Source: Acidimicrobiaceae bacterium
Lineage (GTDB): Bacteria > Actinomycetota > Acidimicrobiia > Acidimicrobiales > Palsa-688
Length of the DNA: 23,154 nucleotides
NCBI GenBank assembly: GCA_009785715.1
Contig: WQVT01000003.1
Location: forward strand, 1-23,154
Reading direction: 5' to 3'
This document shows positions 7,298-15,298 of this stretch, one piece after another. The first letter of the stretch is position 1; the number at the start of each line of letters is the position of its first letter. The position numbers and the translations under genes were made by a program. The notes beneath the pieces were generated by a model. The model ran no database searches. It was not told where the DNA came from and was given only the letters and a program-made list of their open reading frames with translations.

Positions 7298-9075
7298 CGT
7301 CGTCACGAGTGCTCGTGATCACCACGGACCCCCTGGGGGACCGTATGCCCGGCCCGGCGATCCGGGCCTGGCATCTGGCCGAGGTCGTCGCGGCTGAGCA
7401 TCAGGTCACCCTGGTCAGCTCGGTCGCCTGCGAGCGCCGTCACCCCGCGATGGAGGTCCGATTCGCGGAGCCCGACGAGGTCGCCCGTCTCGCCCGGGGG
7501 TCCGATGTGGTGGTCGGGCCGGGGAGCGTGGTCCGCCGCTACCCCGAGATCGCCCGGTCAGACGTCCCGCTGGTCGTCGACATCTACGACCCCTACCAGC
7601 TCGAGAACCTCGAGCCCGATCCAGGCGCCGACGCGGCGGCCCATGCGGCGAACCTTGCGCATCTCGGTGGTGTGGTCCGCGAAGACCTGATGCGGGGCGA
7701 CTTCTTCGTCTGCGCCAGCCCCCGCCAGCGGGACTTCTGGCTCGGCTCGCTCGACGCCGTCGGGCGCATCAACCCCTCGACGTATGCAGACGACCCCCGC
7801 CTGCACCGCCTGATCGACGTCGTGCCCTTCGGCCTGCCGGCGATCCCCCCGGCCCGCCGGGGCGCCGGGCTGCGTGAGCGGCTGCACCTCGGTCCGGGCG
7901 ACCGGGTGGCGGTGTGGGGAGGCGGTGTCTACAACTGGTTCGACCCGCTCTCGCTCGTCCGGGCCGTCGACCGGGTCCGCCGGTCGAACCCGGAGTTCAA
8001 GCTGGTCTTCCTCGGCATGCGGAACCCCAACCCGCACATCCCCGAGATGCGCATGGCGAGCGAGACGCGCATCCTGGCCGAGCGCCTGGGCCTGACCGGC
8101 ACGCACATCCTGTTCAACGAGGGCTGGGTGCCCTACGACGAGCGCGCCGACTTCCTCCTCGACGCCGACCTGGGGGTGAGCACGCATCTCGACCATCTCG
8201 AGACCCGCTTCTCGTTCCGGACCCGGGTGCTCGACTACATCTGGGCCGGATTGCCGATGGTGCTCACCGGGGGTGACTCGCTGGCGGAAGAGGTGGCCGC
8301 TGCAGGTGCCGGCGTCACGGTCCCGGCCGGCGACGTCGATGCCATCGCCGCCGGCCTCGTCCGCCTGCTCGAGGAGCCCGTCGCAGCCGAGGCGGTTTCG
8401 ACGCTCGCCCGGCGGTTCCACTGGGCCGACGTCGCCGCCCCGCTGCTGGCCTTCTGCCGCGACCCGCACCCCGCCCCGGACCGGCATATGGAGCAGGATC
8501 CCGGGGCCGGGTTGGTACGCTCCTGGACGCCGATGGCCGACGCCCTCCCCCCAGGTTCGGACACCAGCCAGGTCCCGGACACCCGCCATGCCCCCGATTC
8601 CAGCCCGCCCGAGGCGGAATCGTCGTTGAGCGTGGCCGACGCCCGGTACCTGGCACAGATCCGCGGCGCCATGGCGCGCATCGGGCGACGGAGCGGGCCC
8701 GACGAGTCCGATGTGGCCTCGGCCCTGGCGGATCTGGCGGACGCCGCGACGATCGATATCGAGGTCCCTACCGCCTCCAACGTCCGAGCCGGCCGCGTCG
8801 CCAAGCAGGTGATCAAGAGGCTCACCCGTTGGTACCTGCGCTACCTGGCTCACCAGACGACCGTGCTCGGCCAGGCGGCCACCCGGTTCGGGACGGCGAT
8901 GGCCGAGCGGACCGACCGGTTAGAGGACACCGCGAGCGGGTTGACCGACGAACTCGGCCGCCTGAGGGAGCGGGTGGAGCGGCTCGAGCACCGGCTGGCG
9001 GAGCCCGGCGACACGCCGGCTGCGCGATCGGAGGACCCGTCCCCGCCGGGCACGGAGCTGGAGCGCCAGGCGTGA
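7294..9075 (+). CDS. GT4-like glycosyltransferase with C-terminal coiled-coil extension
   Basis: A 593-residue protein. Residues 1-390 are closely similar throughout to the protein at 1690-3063 (RAWHL near the start, NPSTYADDPRL, GGVYNWFDPLSLVRAVD, FSFRTRVLDYIWAGLP), so the two are paralogs. The extra 200 residues hold a disordered linker, a conserved-looking segment with RLTRWYLRYLAHQ (near 510-522) and a heptad-rich coiled coil (near 535-571, LRERVERLEHRL). I associate RLTRWY-plus-coiled-coil tails with proteins of actinobacterial polysaccharide loci, but cannot give them a function. The ATG overlaps the wzt stop (ATGA), and the stop overlaps the next GTG (GTGA). It probably acts in chain assembly on the cytoplasmic side of the membrane. 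Confidence 0.9.
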   Translation: MTSSRVLVITTDPLGDRMPGPAIRAWHLAEVVAAEHQVTLVSSVACERRHPAMEVRFAEPDEVARLARGSDVVVGPGSVVRRYPEIARSDVPLVVDIYDPYQLENLEPDPGADAAAHAANLAHLGGVVREDLMRGDFFVCASPRQRDFWLGSLDAVGRINPSTYADDPRLHRLIDVVPFGLPAIPPARRGAGLRERLHLGPGDRVAVWGGGVYNWFDPLSLVRAVDRVRRSNPEFKLVFLGMRNPNPHIPEMRMASETRILAERLGLTGTHILFNEGWVPYDERADFLLDADLGVSTHLDHLETRFSFRTRVLDYIWAGLPMVLTGGDSLAEEVAAAGAGVTVPAGDVDAIAAGLVRLLEEPVAAEAVSTLARRFHWADVAAPLLAFCRDPHPAPDRHMEQDPGAGLVRSWTPMADALPPGSDTSQVPDTRHAPDSSPPEAESSLSVADARYLAQIRGAMARIGRRSGPDESDVASALADLADAATIDIEVPTASNVRAGRVAKQVIKRLTRWYLRYLAHQTTVLGQAATRFGTAMAERTDRLEDTASGLTDELGRLRERVERLEHRLAEPGDTPAARSEDPSPPGTELERQA

Positions 9076-10166
9076 GGATCGACCAGTACGTCCCGGGCTT
9101 CATGAAGCACGACGCCATCGGCAACCACAGCCTCCAGATCCGCTCGCTGCTGCGGGGACGCGGCATCGAGTCGGACATCTACTCCGAGTCGATCGATCCA
9201 CGTGTCGCCTCGGAGGCCCGGTCGTACCACGAGGCCCGCCCCCAGCCGGGCGACGTCGTGATCTACCACTCCTCAACCCATTCGGGGATCGCCGAGTGGC
9301 TGACCGAGCATGCGGCGCGCGGCGTCACCGTCGTCTCCGACTACCACAACATCACCCCCTCGTCGTATTTCCGGCGCTGGGAGCCGGCGGCGGCCGAGAG
9401 CATGGACCTGGCCCGTTCGGAGTTCGAAGCGATGGCCCCCATCGTGGGGCTGGCGATGGCCGATTCACAGTTCAATGAGAAGGACCTCGTCGCCGCCGGC
9501 TACGCCCGGACCGCTACCGCCCATCTCCTGGTCGACCTCGAGGAGTATCACCGGGCGCCCGACGGCCGGACGCTCGACCGCCTCCGCCGGCAGAAGGAGC
9601 GCGGTGGCGCCAACTGGCTGTTCGTCGGCCGGATCGCCCCCAACAAGTGCCAGCACGACATCATCGGCGCCTTCGCCGCCTACCGGCGGTTCTTCGATCC
9701 CCTGGCCCGGCTCACGCTCGTCGGCGGCGCCACCGCGGTGCGCTACCTGCGGGCGCTCGAGCAGCTGGCCGAGAGCCTGGAGCTCGGCGACAGCGTGACC
9801 ATCGCCGACGCCGTGCCGTTCCCCGACCTGCTCGCCCACTTCTCCGCAGCCGACGTCTTCGTCTGCCTCTCCGAGCACGAAGGATTCTGCGTGCCGGTGC
9901 TCGAGGCGATGGAGCTCGGGATTCCGGTGGTGGCGTTCGACGCCGCCGCCGTACCCGAGACGCTCGCCGGTTCCGGCGTGCTGCTTCCGAACAAGGATCC
10001 CTGGGTCGTGGCGAACGCCGTGGCCGGCCTGCTGGCCGACGCCGACCGGCGGATGCAGCTGGTCGCGGCCGCCAGGGAACGCGCCCGGGAGCTATCCCTG
10101 CCGGTCACCTCGGCTGCCTTCCTGCGGATCCTCACCGGATGGCTCGCAGAGGCGGGCCACCGGTGA
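9072..10166 (+). CDS. Glycosyltransferase family 4
   Basis: A 364-residue retaining GT-B glycosyltransferase. The acceptor half starts at once with RIDQYVPGF and a GNHSLQIRSLLRGRG segment; DYHNITPSSYF (residues about 92-102) is typical of a subgroup working on O-antigen-like chains. The donor half starts with NWLFVGRIAPNKCQHDII (near 180) and holds the E-x7-E motif in EHEGFCVPVLE (near 270-280), followed by AMELGIPVVAFD. Full length for the family. The GTG at 9072 overlaps the previous stop; the longer open frame upstream runs inside the preceding gene and is not used. Middle gene of the wzm operon. Donor and acceptor sugars are not deducible. Confidence 0.9.
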   Translation: MRIDQYVPGFMKHDAIGNHSLQIRSLLRGRGIESDIYSESIDPRVASEARSYHEARPQPGDVVIYHSSTHSGIAEWLTEHAARGVTVVSDYHNITPSSYFRRWEPAAAESMDLARSEFEAMAPIVGLAMADSQFNEKDLVAAGYARTATAHLLVDLEEYHRAPDGRTLDRLRRQKERGGANWLFVGRIAPNKCQHDIIGAFAAYRRFFDPLARLTLVGGATAVRYLRALEQLAESLELGDSVTIADAVPFPDLLAHFSAADVFVCLSEHEGFCVPVLEAMELGIPVVAFDAAAVPETLAGSGVLLPNKDPWVVANAVAGLLADADRRMQLVAAARERARELSLPVTSAAFLRILTGWLAEAGHR

Positions 10167-11341
10167 CCGGGTCGCTCGCGTTCGTCACCCCGCGGTTCGG
10201 CCCGGGCGTCGTCGGTGGGTCGGAGGCCGTCTCCCGCGAGATCGCCGTCGGACTCGCCGGACGCGGGTGGGAGGTCGAGGTGCTGACCACCTGCGCCGTC
10301 GACCACTACACCTGGGCGAACGAGCTCGCCCCCGACACGACCGAGGAGGACGGGGTCACCGTCCGGCGCTTCGAGACGGTGGAGTCGCGGACCCGGCTCG
10401 GGCACCGGACACACCTCAGCATCTACTACGGCCGCCCGACCACCCCGGACGAGCAGGTCGGCTGGCTCAGCTTTCCGTTCCGAGTCCCAGGGCTCTTCCG
10501 GCACCTCCTCCGCCACGGCAGCGGCTACGACGCCGTCTTCTTCTCGCCGTACCTGTTCTGGACCACCACGGTGTGCATGCCGATCGTGGCCGATCGGGCG
10601 GTCGTCATCCCCTGTCTGCACGACGAGGTGTACGCCAAGCTGGAGGCGATCCGCCCGGTCCTCGCCGATCCGGCCCGCGCCTGGTTCCTCTCCGAGCCCG
10701 AGCACGAGCTTGCGCACCGGCTCGGTCCCGTCACTGAACGTCACAGCGTCACCGGAGCCGGCGTCGATATTCCAGCCTCCTATGACCCGGCGGGTTTCCG
10801 GCAACGTCATGGGATCCGGCGTCCGTTTTTGCTCTTTGCCGGGCGGAGGGAGGTGGACAAAGGGTGGAATTGGTTGCTCGACGCCTACGCGGATTCCCTC
10901 GAACTTGACGACTCGGGCTTCGACCTCGTCAGTGTCGGGGTCGGGGAAACAGACCTGCCCCGAGGGCTCCTCGGGCGGGTACACGACCTGGGGTTTCTCG
11001 ATACCGCCGAGCGCGACAACGCCTTTGCCGCCGCCGCCGCGTATGTCCAGCCCAGCCTCATGGAGAGCTTCTCCCGGTCCGTGATGGAGTCGTGGTTGGC
11101 GGGGACGCCGGTCCTGGCCCGCGAGGGGAGCGAGGTCGTCGCCTGGCACTGCGAGCGATCGGGCGGTGGTGTCGTGTTCGCTGACGGGGCCGGATTGGCC
11201 CGGCGGTTGCGTCACCTGACGGACCATCCGGCGATGGCCGCCGAGATGGCTGAGCGGGGCCGGCGGTATGTCCTCGACACCTACACCTGGCCCGTCGTGC
11301 TCGATCGGATGGAAGCCGATCTGAAAGCCATGCTGCACTGA
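10163..11341 (+). CDS. Glycosyltransferase family 4
   Basis: A 392-residue GT-B enzyme. It opens with LAFVTPRFGPGVVGGSE, the glycine-rich acceptor-side loop near the N-terminus. The donor half begins near residue 212 (FLLFAGRREVDKGWNWLL), and E-x7-E is present in MESFSRSVMESW (near 298-309). GTG start overlaps the previous stop (GTGA). Codon choice changes inside the gene: from about 10760 onward third positions are clearly more A/T-tolerant than in the first 600 bases, which might mark an old recombination joint between the acceptor and donor halves. That is a reading by eye only. Role: one sugar-addition step of the exported glycan. Confidence 0.88.
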   Translation: MTGSLAFVTPRFGPGVVGGSEAVSREIAVGLAGRGWEVEVLTTCAVDHYTWANELAPDTTEEDGVTVRRFETVESRTRLGHRTHLSIYYGRPTTPDEQVGWLSFPFRVPGLFRHLLRHGSGYDAVFFSPYLFWTTTVCMPIVADRAVVIPCLHDEVYAKLEAIRPVLADPARAWFLSEPEHELAHRLGPVTERHSVTGAGVDIPASYDPAGFRQRHGIRRPFLLFAGRREVDKGWNWLLDAYADSLELDDSGFDLVSVGVGETDLPRGLLGRVHDLGFLDTAERDNAFAAAAAYVQPSLMESFSRSVMESWLAGTPVLAREGSEVVAWHCERSGGGVVFADGAGLARRLRHLTDHPAMAAEMAERGRRYVLDTYTWPVVLDRMEADLKAMLH

Positions 11342-11382
11342 GGCAGCGTCGCCACGCAGCGCTGCACCCGTCGCTGCGGCTC

Positions 11383-12867
11383 GTGTGGCGGGCGGGGCAG
11401 GCGATCTTCGCCCTCCAGTTCGCCGGTCTCCTCGTGCTCAGCTGGCACCTGTGGCACCGCTTCGACCTGACCTCGGACTTCGCCACCTTCTATCAGGCGT
11501 GGAGCCAGATCGCCTCGGGAAATCTCAATCCCCACCTGACGATCTTTCCCTACAACTACCCGAATTACGGCTACCCATTCTGGCAGAGCCATTTCGAGCT
11601 CCTCATGTGGCCGCTGGCGCTGCTGTGGTGGGTGGGTCAAAGCGGGTTCACCCTGCTCGTCGTTCAGGACCTGGCGCTGTCAGCCGCCTGCCTGGTCGCC
11701 CTTCGGTGGGGCCTCGAACTGATCGAGGAATACTGGCCAGCACGTGGCGCCCCGGTGGCGGTGGCCCCGGCGCTCCTCGTCATCCTGGTCGTGAATCCGT
11801 GGACGTATTGGACCGCGGCCTTCGACTTTCACTTCCAGCCCATCGCCGTGCTGGCTGTCCTGCTCGCCGGCCGGGACTTCTGGGCGGGTCGCCGTCGAGG
11901 CTGGTGGTGGCTGGCGGCGGTGCTCGCCTGCGGGGACGTGGCCGCCACGTACGCCGTGGCCCTCGGCCTCTCGTTGCTCCTCTCCGGCCGGGCGCGGGCG
12001 CGGACCGGACTTGTCGTCGTGGTCGTGGCCCTTGCCTGGCTGGCGCTCATCGCGCTCCTCGGGTCGGGCAAGGGGTCGACCGTGCCCTACAGCTACGGCT
12101 ATCTGGCCCGCCACCCGGTTGGCACGGGGATCGGGGCGACCCTCGCGATCGTCTGGGGGGTGGTGACGCACCCGTCCCTGCCGGCCCACACGGTGTGGTC
12201 CCGGCGCCACGAGCTGGCCAGGTTCCTTGCGGCGACCGGGTACCTCGGCACCCTCTCCACGGTCGGGATCGCGATGGCGGTGGTGGTGTTCGGGGCCAAC
12301 GCGCTGAACGCCTCGGCGAACTTCGTCGGCACCGACGCCGCCTTCCAGAACCTCGCCCCGGTGATGTTCTCTGCGGTCGGTCTGGTCGCGGTGTGCACCT
12401 GGCTCGTGCGGCGCCCGGCCGGCCGGCCCATCGTCGTGGTCGCGTGCGTCCTGGTCGTCGCCCAGGCGCTGTACCTGAGCGTCGTGTGGACGCCCCGTGT
12501 CCGGACGTTCTTCCAGGTGCCGCCGGCGGCCGCGTCGGCGCTGGCAGAGGTGAAGCGCCGGATCCCGGCGACCGCCCAGGTGGTCGTCTCTCAGGGGGTG
12601 ATCGGCCGCTTCGGCGGGCGCCGCTTCGCCTATCCGTTCCTGGACAGCTTCCCCGACGGCCAGACGGTCCCGGTGCGCGTCCGCGATGTGGTGTTCGTCT
12701 TCACCGACTGGGGAATCGAATCGGCGACGAGCACCCAAACCGCCGCCGCGGTCTCCTACGTGCGCAACGTGCTCCGGGGCGAGGTCGTCCTCGACGCCGA
12801 CGGCGTCACGGCGCTGCGCTGGTCGGCTCCGCCAGGGAGGAGCTCGGTCACCCTGCCGAAGGGCTAG
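11383..12867 (+). CDS. DUF2079 family polytopic membrane protein
   Basis: A 494-residue protein with about ten hydrophobic helices, resembling the DUF2079 family: SDFATFYQAWSQIASG, YPFWQSHFELLMWPLALLWW, FDFHFQPIAVLAVLLAGRDFW and a GDVAATYAVALGLSLLL segment are in family order. A soluble C-terminal part (about 390-494) contains VVVSQGVIGRFGGRRFAYPF and VRDVVFVFTDWG. The family resembles GT-C membrane glycosyltransferases in layout, but its activity is not established. A GTG at 11383 is the first ordinary start. A CTG at 11338 would overlap the previous stop as CTGA, as at every other junction of this operon, and would add a basic 15-residue N-terminus. Last gene of the operon; it ends 12 bases from the convergent fkbM gene. 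Confidence 0.82.
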   Translation: MWRAGQAIFALQFAGLLVLSWHLWHRFDLTSDFATFYQAWSQIASGNLNPHLTIFPYNYPNYGYPFWQSHFELLMWPLALLWWVGQSGFTLLVVQDLALSAACLVALRWGLELIEEYWPARGAPVAVAPALLVILVVNPWTYWTAAFDFHFQPIAVLAVLLAGRDFWAGRRRGWWWLAAVLACGDVAATYAVALGLSLLLSGRARARTGLVVVVVALAWLALIALLGSGKGSTVPYSYGYLARHPVGTGIGATLAIVWGVVTHPSLPAHTVWSRRHELARFLAATGYLGTLSTVGIAMAVVVFGANALNASANFVGTDAAFQNLAPVMFSAVGLVAVCTWLVRRPAGRPIVVVACVLVVAQALYLSVVWTPRVRTFFQVPPAAASALAEVKRRIPATAQVVVSQGVIGRFGGRRFAYPFLDSFPDGQTVPVRVRDVVFVFTDWGIESATSTQTAAAVSYVRNVLRGEVVLDADGVTALRWSAPPGRSSVTLPKG

Positions 12868-12879
12868 CTCGACGCGCGG

Positions 12880-14001
12880 TCAGGACCGGGGCCGGGCCAG
12901 GAGGTCGAGGTTCTCCCGCCCGCTCGCGATCCGGATGGCCTCCACGTCCCTGTCGCTCAGGTCCGGCCCACCGGCACCGATCACCTCGATGGCGTAGCCG
13001 AGGTCGCGCAGGCGGCGGAGCGGCGCTTCGGGTGCGACGCCCCCGGTGGAGCGGAGGGCATCCGGATACCACTCGAAGACGACCGAAGTGCGCCGGTCGG
13101 AGAGGAGGCGCTGCGCCCCGGCGAAGACGGCGGTCTCGACCCCCTCGACGTCCACCTTGATGGCGTCGACCTGGTCCAGACCCCGCTCGGCGAGGAGCTG
13201 GTCGAGGGGAAAGGCCGGCACCACATAGGAGCAGGGGATGGCTGCGGTGGCGCCCGACACCGGCCCGAGGGGCACGACCCGCCCGTTGCTGGCGTCGGTC
13301 TGCAGCGCCAGCCAGCCCTGCCGATCCGAGGCGGCGCCGGGGAGTACGTCTATCTGGGAGAACCCGTTCTGCTTCTTGCTCCCCTCCAGCAGTTCGCAGT
13401 TGCGCAGGTTCGGCTCGACGGCCAGCACCGACCCGGCCGGTCCGACGATCGAAGCCGCGAGGAGGCTGAACCACCCGATGTTCGCCCCGATGTCCACGAA
13501 GGTCGCGCCCGGGCGCAGGAGCGAGCGGACCACGGCGGTCACCTCGGGCTCGTAGCGGCCGGTCGCGGTGATGGTGGCGCCGACCGCCCAGTCCGCGGGG
13601 TCGACGACGATCGTGAACCCCTCCACCGCGACGGGCTGGTCGAGAGGGGAGGCCGCTCCCGGATGCCGCCGGGCGAACTCGACCGAACCGAGGAGCTCGG
13701 CGGCGAGCTCCTGGCGGCCGAGCCGCCCCAGGCGCCGGCGGTAGCCGGCGAGGCCCTCCGCGTCGGGTTCTCGGCCGAGCAGCAGCCGGTACGCGGCGAA
13801 GACGTCGGCCTCGCTGGCCGGCGCGTCGGGTCCCGGCGCCGGGGCCCTCTGCAACCCGGCCCGCTTCAGCAGCGCGGAGGCCCCGGTGTCCAGGCGGAGT
13901 CGCCGGGCGGCCGAGGTCGCCGCCGGCCGCAGCGCGGCGCCGGTCGTCCGGATCGACGCCGGCCACCGGCCACGAGAGGGTCCCGACCCGAGGAGCGACA
14001 T
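12880..14001 (-). CDS. FkbM family SAM-dependent methyltransferase with DUF4214-like domain
   Basis: A 373-residue protein. Residues about 63-112 (VFAAYRLLLGREPDAEGLAGY and following) match the DUF4214-type helical domain often attached to polysaccharide enzymes. The methyltransferase domain has the SAM-binding loop FVDIGANIG at 168-176, an acidic EP at 196-197 and the FkbM hallmark IKVDVEGVE at 281-289. Family members O-methylate sugars or polyketides. Here the likely target is a hydroxyl of the exported glycan, perhaps as a chain-terminating cap read by the Wzt binding domain (inference). Last gene of the minus-strand operon; its ATG lies four bases after the stop of the GT2 gene. Confidence 0.92.
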   Translation of the reverse strand: MSLLGSGPSRGRWPASIRTTGAALRPAATSAARRLRLDTGASALLKRAGLQRAPAPGPDAPASEADVFAAYRLLLGREPDAEGLAGYRRRLGRLGRQELAAELLGSVEFARRHPGAASPLDQPVAVEGFTIVVDPADWAVGATITATGRYEPEVTAVVRSLLRPGATFVDIGANIGWFSLLAASIVGPAGSVLAVEPNLRNCELLEGSKKQNGFSQIDVLPGAASDRQGWLALQTDASNGRVVPLGPVSGATAAIPCSYVVPAFPLDQLLAERGLDQVDAIKVDVEGVETAVFAGAQRLLSDRRTSVVFEWYPDALRSTGGVAPEAPLRRLRDLGYAIEVIGAGGPDLSDRDVEAIRIASGRENLDLLARPRS

Positions 14002-14005
14002 CGAT

Positions 14006-15298
14006 TCAGCCCGGCCGGGCCGGGGAGTCGTCCCAGCGGTTGTCGATGCCCGCCCACTGCCTCCAGACCTCGGCCCGTGTCCTGGTCGCCACCGGCGCCC
14101 CCGGGGCGGGGCGGACCCCTCCGGTCCACAGTGCCCGGGCCCGGTGATAGGGGGGAAGGTTTCCCGCGGATCGCCTCGCCCAGGTGCTGACGCGGGTCGA
14201 GACGGCCCACGGGAGCTCTCCGGCGATGGCCTGTCGCACCCCGCCGTCGGGCCCCTCTTTCCAGCGCTGCGCGAGCGCGCCGAGCGTCTGCGGGAGCGGG
14301 CCGTTTCGCACCATGCTGAGCGTCCGGTTCCGCTCCGCCATCACCCGTACGGCGGCCTCGCCCCCGCTGGTGGCGGAACGGCGATGATCGACGGCAGAGG
14401 AAGGGTCGTAGACGAGGCGGAGGCCGGCGAGGTTGGCTCGCCAGCACCAGTCGATGTCCTCGTAGTAGGCGAAGAACGTGGGGGCCAGGGGTCCCATACG
14501 GTGCCAGGTATCGGCCCGCAACACCAGCGCCGTGCCCGACAACGCGAAGCGGTCCTGTCGCTGGTCGAAGCGGCCGTCGTCGGGGGCGCCGAGGCCCAGG
14601 TCACCCGCGTACCCGTCGGGACGGAGGTAGAGCCCGGCACTGTTGATCAGGCGGCACGCCGCCCCCGGCGGTGCGGGCTGGCCGTCGATCAGGACCTCGA
14701 ACGCCCGGGGGTGGGGGCAGGCTCCCCGGCCGTCCCCACCGCCAGCCGCCCCTTTGAGGGGCACATACCAGGGCCTGCCGGAGATGGTCCAACGCCAGCG
14801 GTCGCCTCGCGACTCCTCCGCGCGGTACACGCCGCCGAGGAGCTCACCGATGACCTCGACCCCGTCGACGGTCACCGACCGCAACCGGCGGCCGAGGTGG
14901 CGGTGGTCGCCCGGGGCGTCGTGATGGTCGGCCAGCACGACCTCGCGGTAGGTGGTGGCGAGACGGATCTTCGGACCGACGGCTGCAACGTCGGGATCTG
15001 CCAGGACCTCCCCGGCACGCGCCAGCCAGCCGGCCTCGGCTGCGGCGTCGTCGTTGAGCAGCGCAATGAGGTCGCCGGTGGTCGAGTCGACGCCCAGGTT
15101 GACCCCGCCGGCGAAGCCGAGGTTGCGTTCCGACCGCACCACCCGGGCGCCGGCCCGCCTGGCGATCAGCGAGGCCTCGGCGCCGTCCGACCCGTTGTCG
15201 ACGACCACGACCTCGTCGGCCTGGTCGACCACGGACCCGACCGCCTCGGCCAGCCATTCGCCGGGCCGGTAGGAAAGGATCACCACCGAAGAGGTCAT
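14006..15298 (-). CDS. Family 2 glycosyltransferase with internal insert
   Basis: A 430-residue GT2 of the rhamnosyltransferase-like group. VVDNGS at 32-37, NLGFAGGVNLG at 59-69, the metal-binding NDD at 82-84 and the catalytic-side FAYYEDIDWCWRA at 276-288 are all intact. Between the donor and acceptor halves sits an extra block of about 105 residues (about 111-218), rich in Arg, Trp, Gly and Asp and including RWRWTISGRPWY. The compact family lacks it; it may be an accessory sugar- or acceptor-binding piece. ATG overlaps the stop of the upstream GT4 (ATGA). It probably adds a 6-deoxyhexose or related sugar to the chain; the sugar is a guess. Confidence 0.9.
   Translation of the reverse strand: MTSSVVILSYRPGEWLAEAVGSVVDQADEVVVVDNGSDGAEASLIARRAGARVVRSERNLGFAGGVNLGVDSTTGDLIALLNDDAAAEAGWLARAGEVLADPDVAAVGPKIRLATTYREVVLADHHDAPGDHRHLGRRLRSVTVDGVEVIGELLGGVYRAEESRGDRWRWTISGRPWYVPLKGAAGGGDGRGACPHPRAFEVLIDGQPAPPGAACRLINSAGLYLRPDGYAGDLGLGAPDDGRFDQRQDRFALSGTALVLRADTWHRMGPLAPTFFAYYEDIDWCWRANLAGLRLVYDPSSAVDHRRSATSGGEAAVRVMAERNRTLSMVRNGPLPQTLGALAQRWKEGPDGGVRQAIAGELPWAVSTRVSTWARRSAGNLPPYHRARALWTGGVRPAPGAPVATRTRAEVWRQWAGIDNRWDDSPARPG

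Noticed and set aside
10760..10900. Recombination joint inside the third GT4 of the operon
   Set aside because: The change in codon bias is only judged by eye and could be normal variation; mentioned in the gene entry but not raised as a finding.
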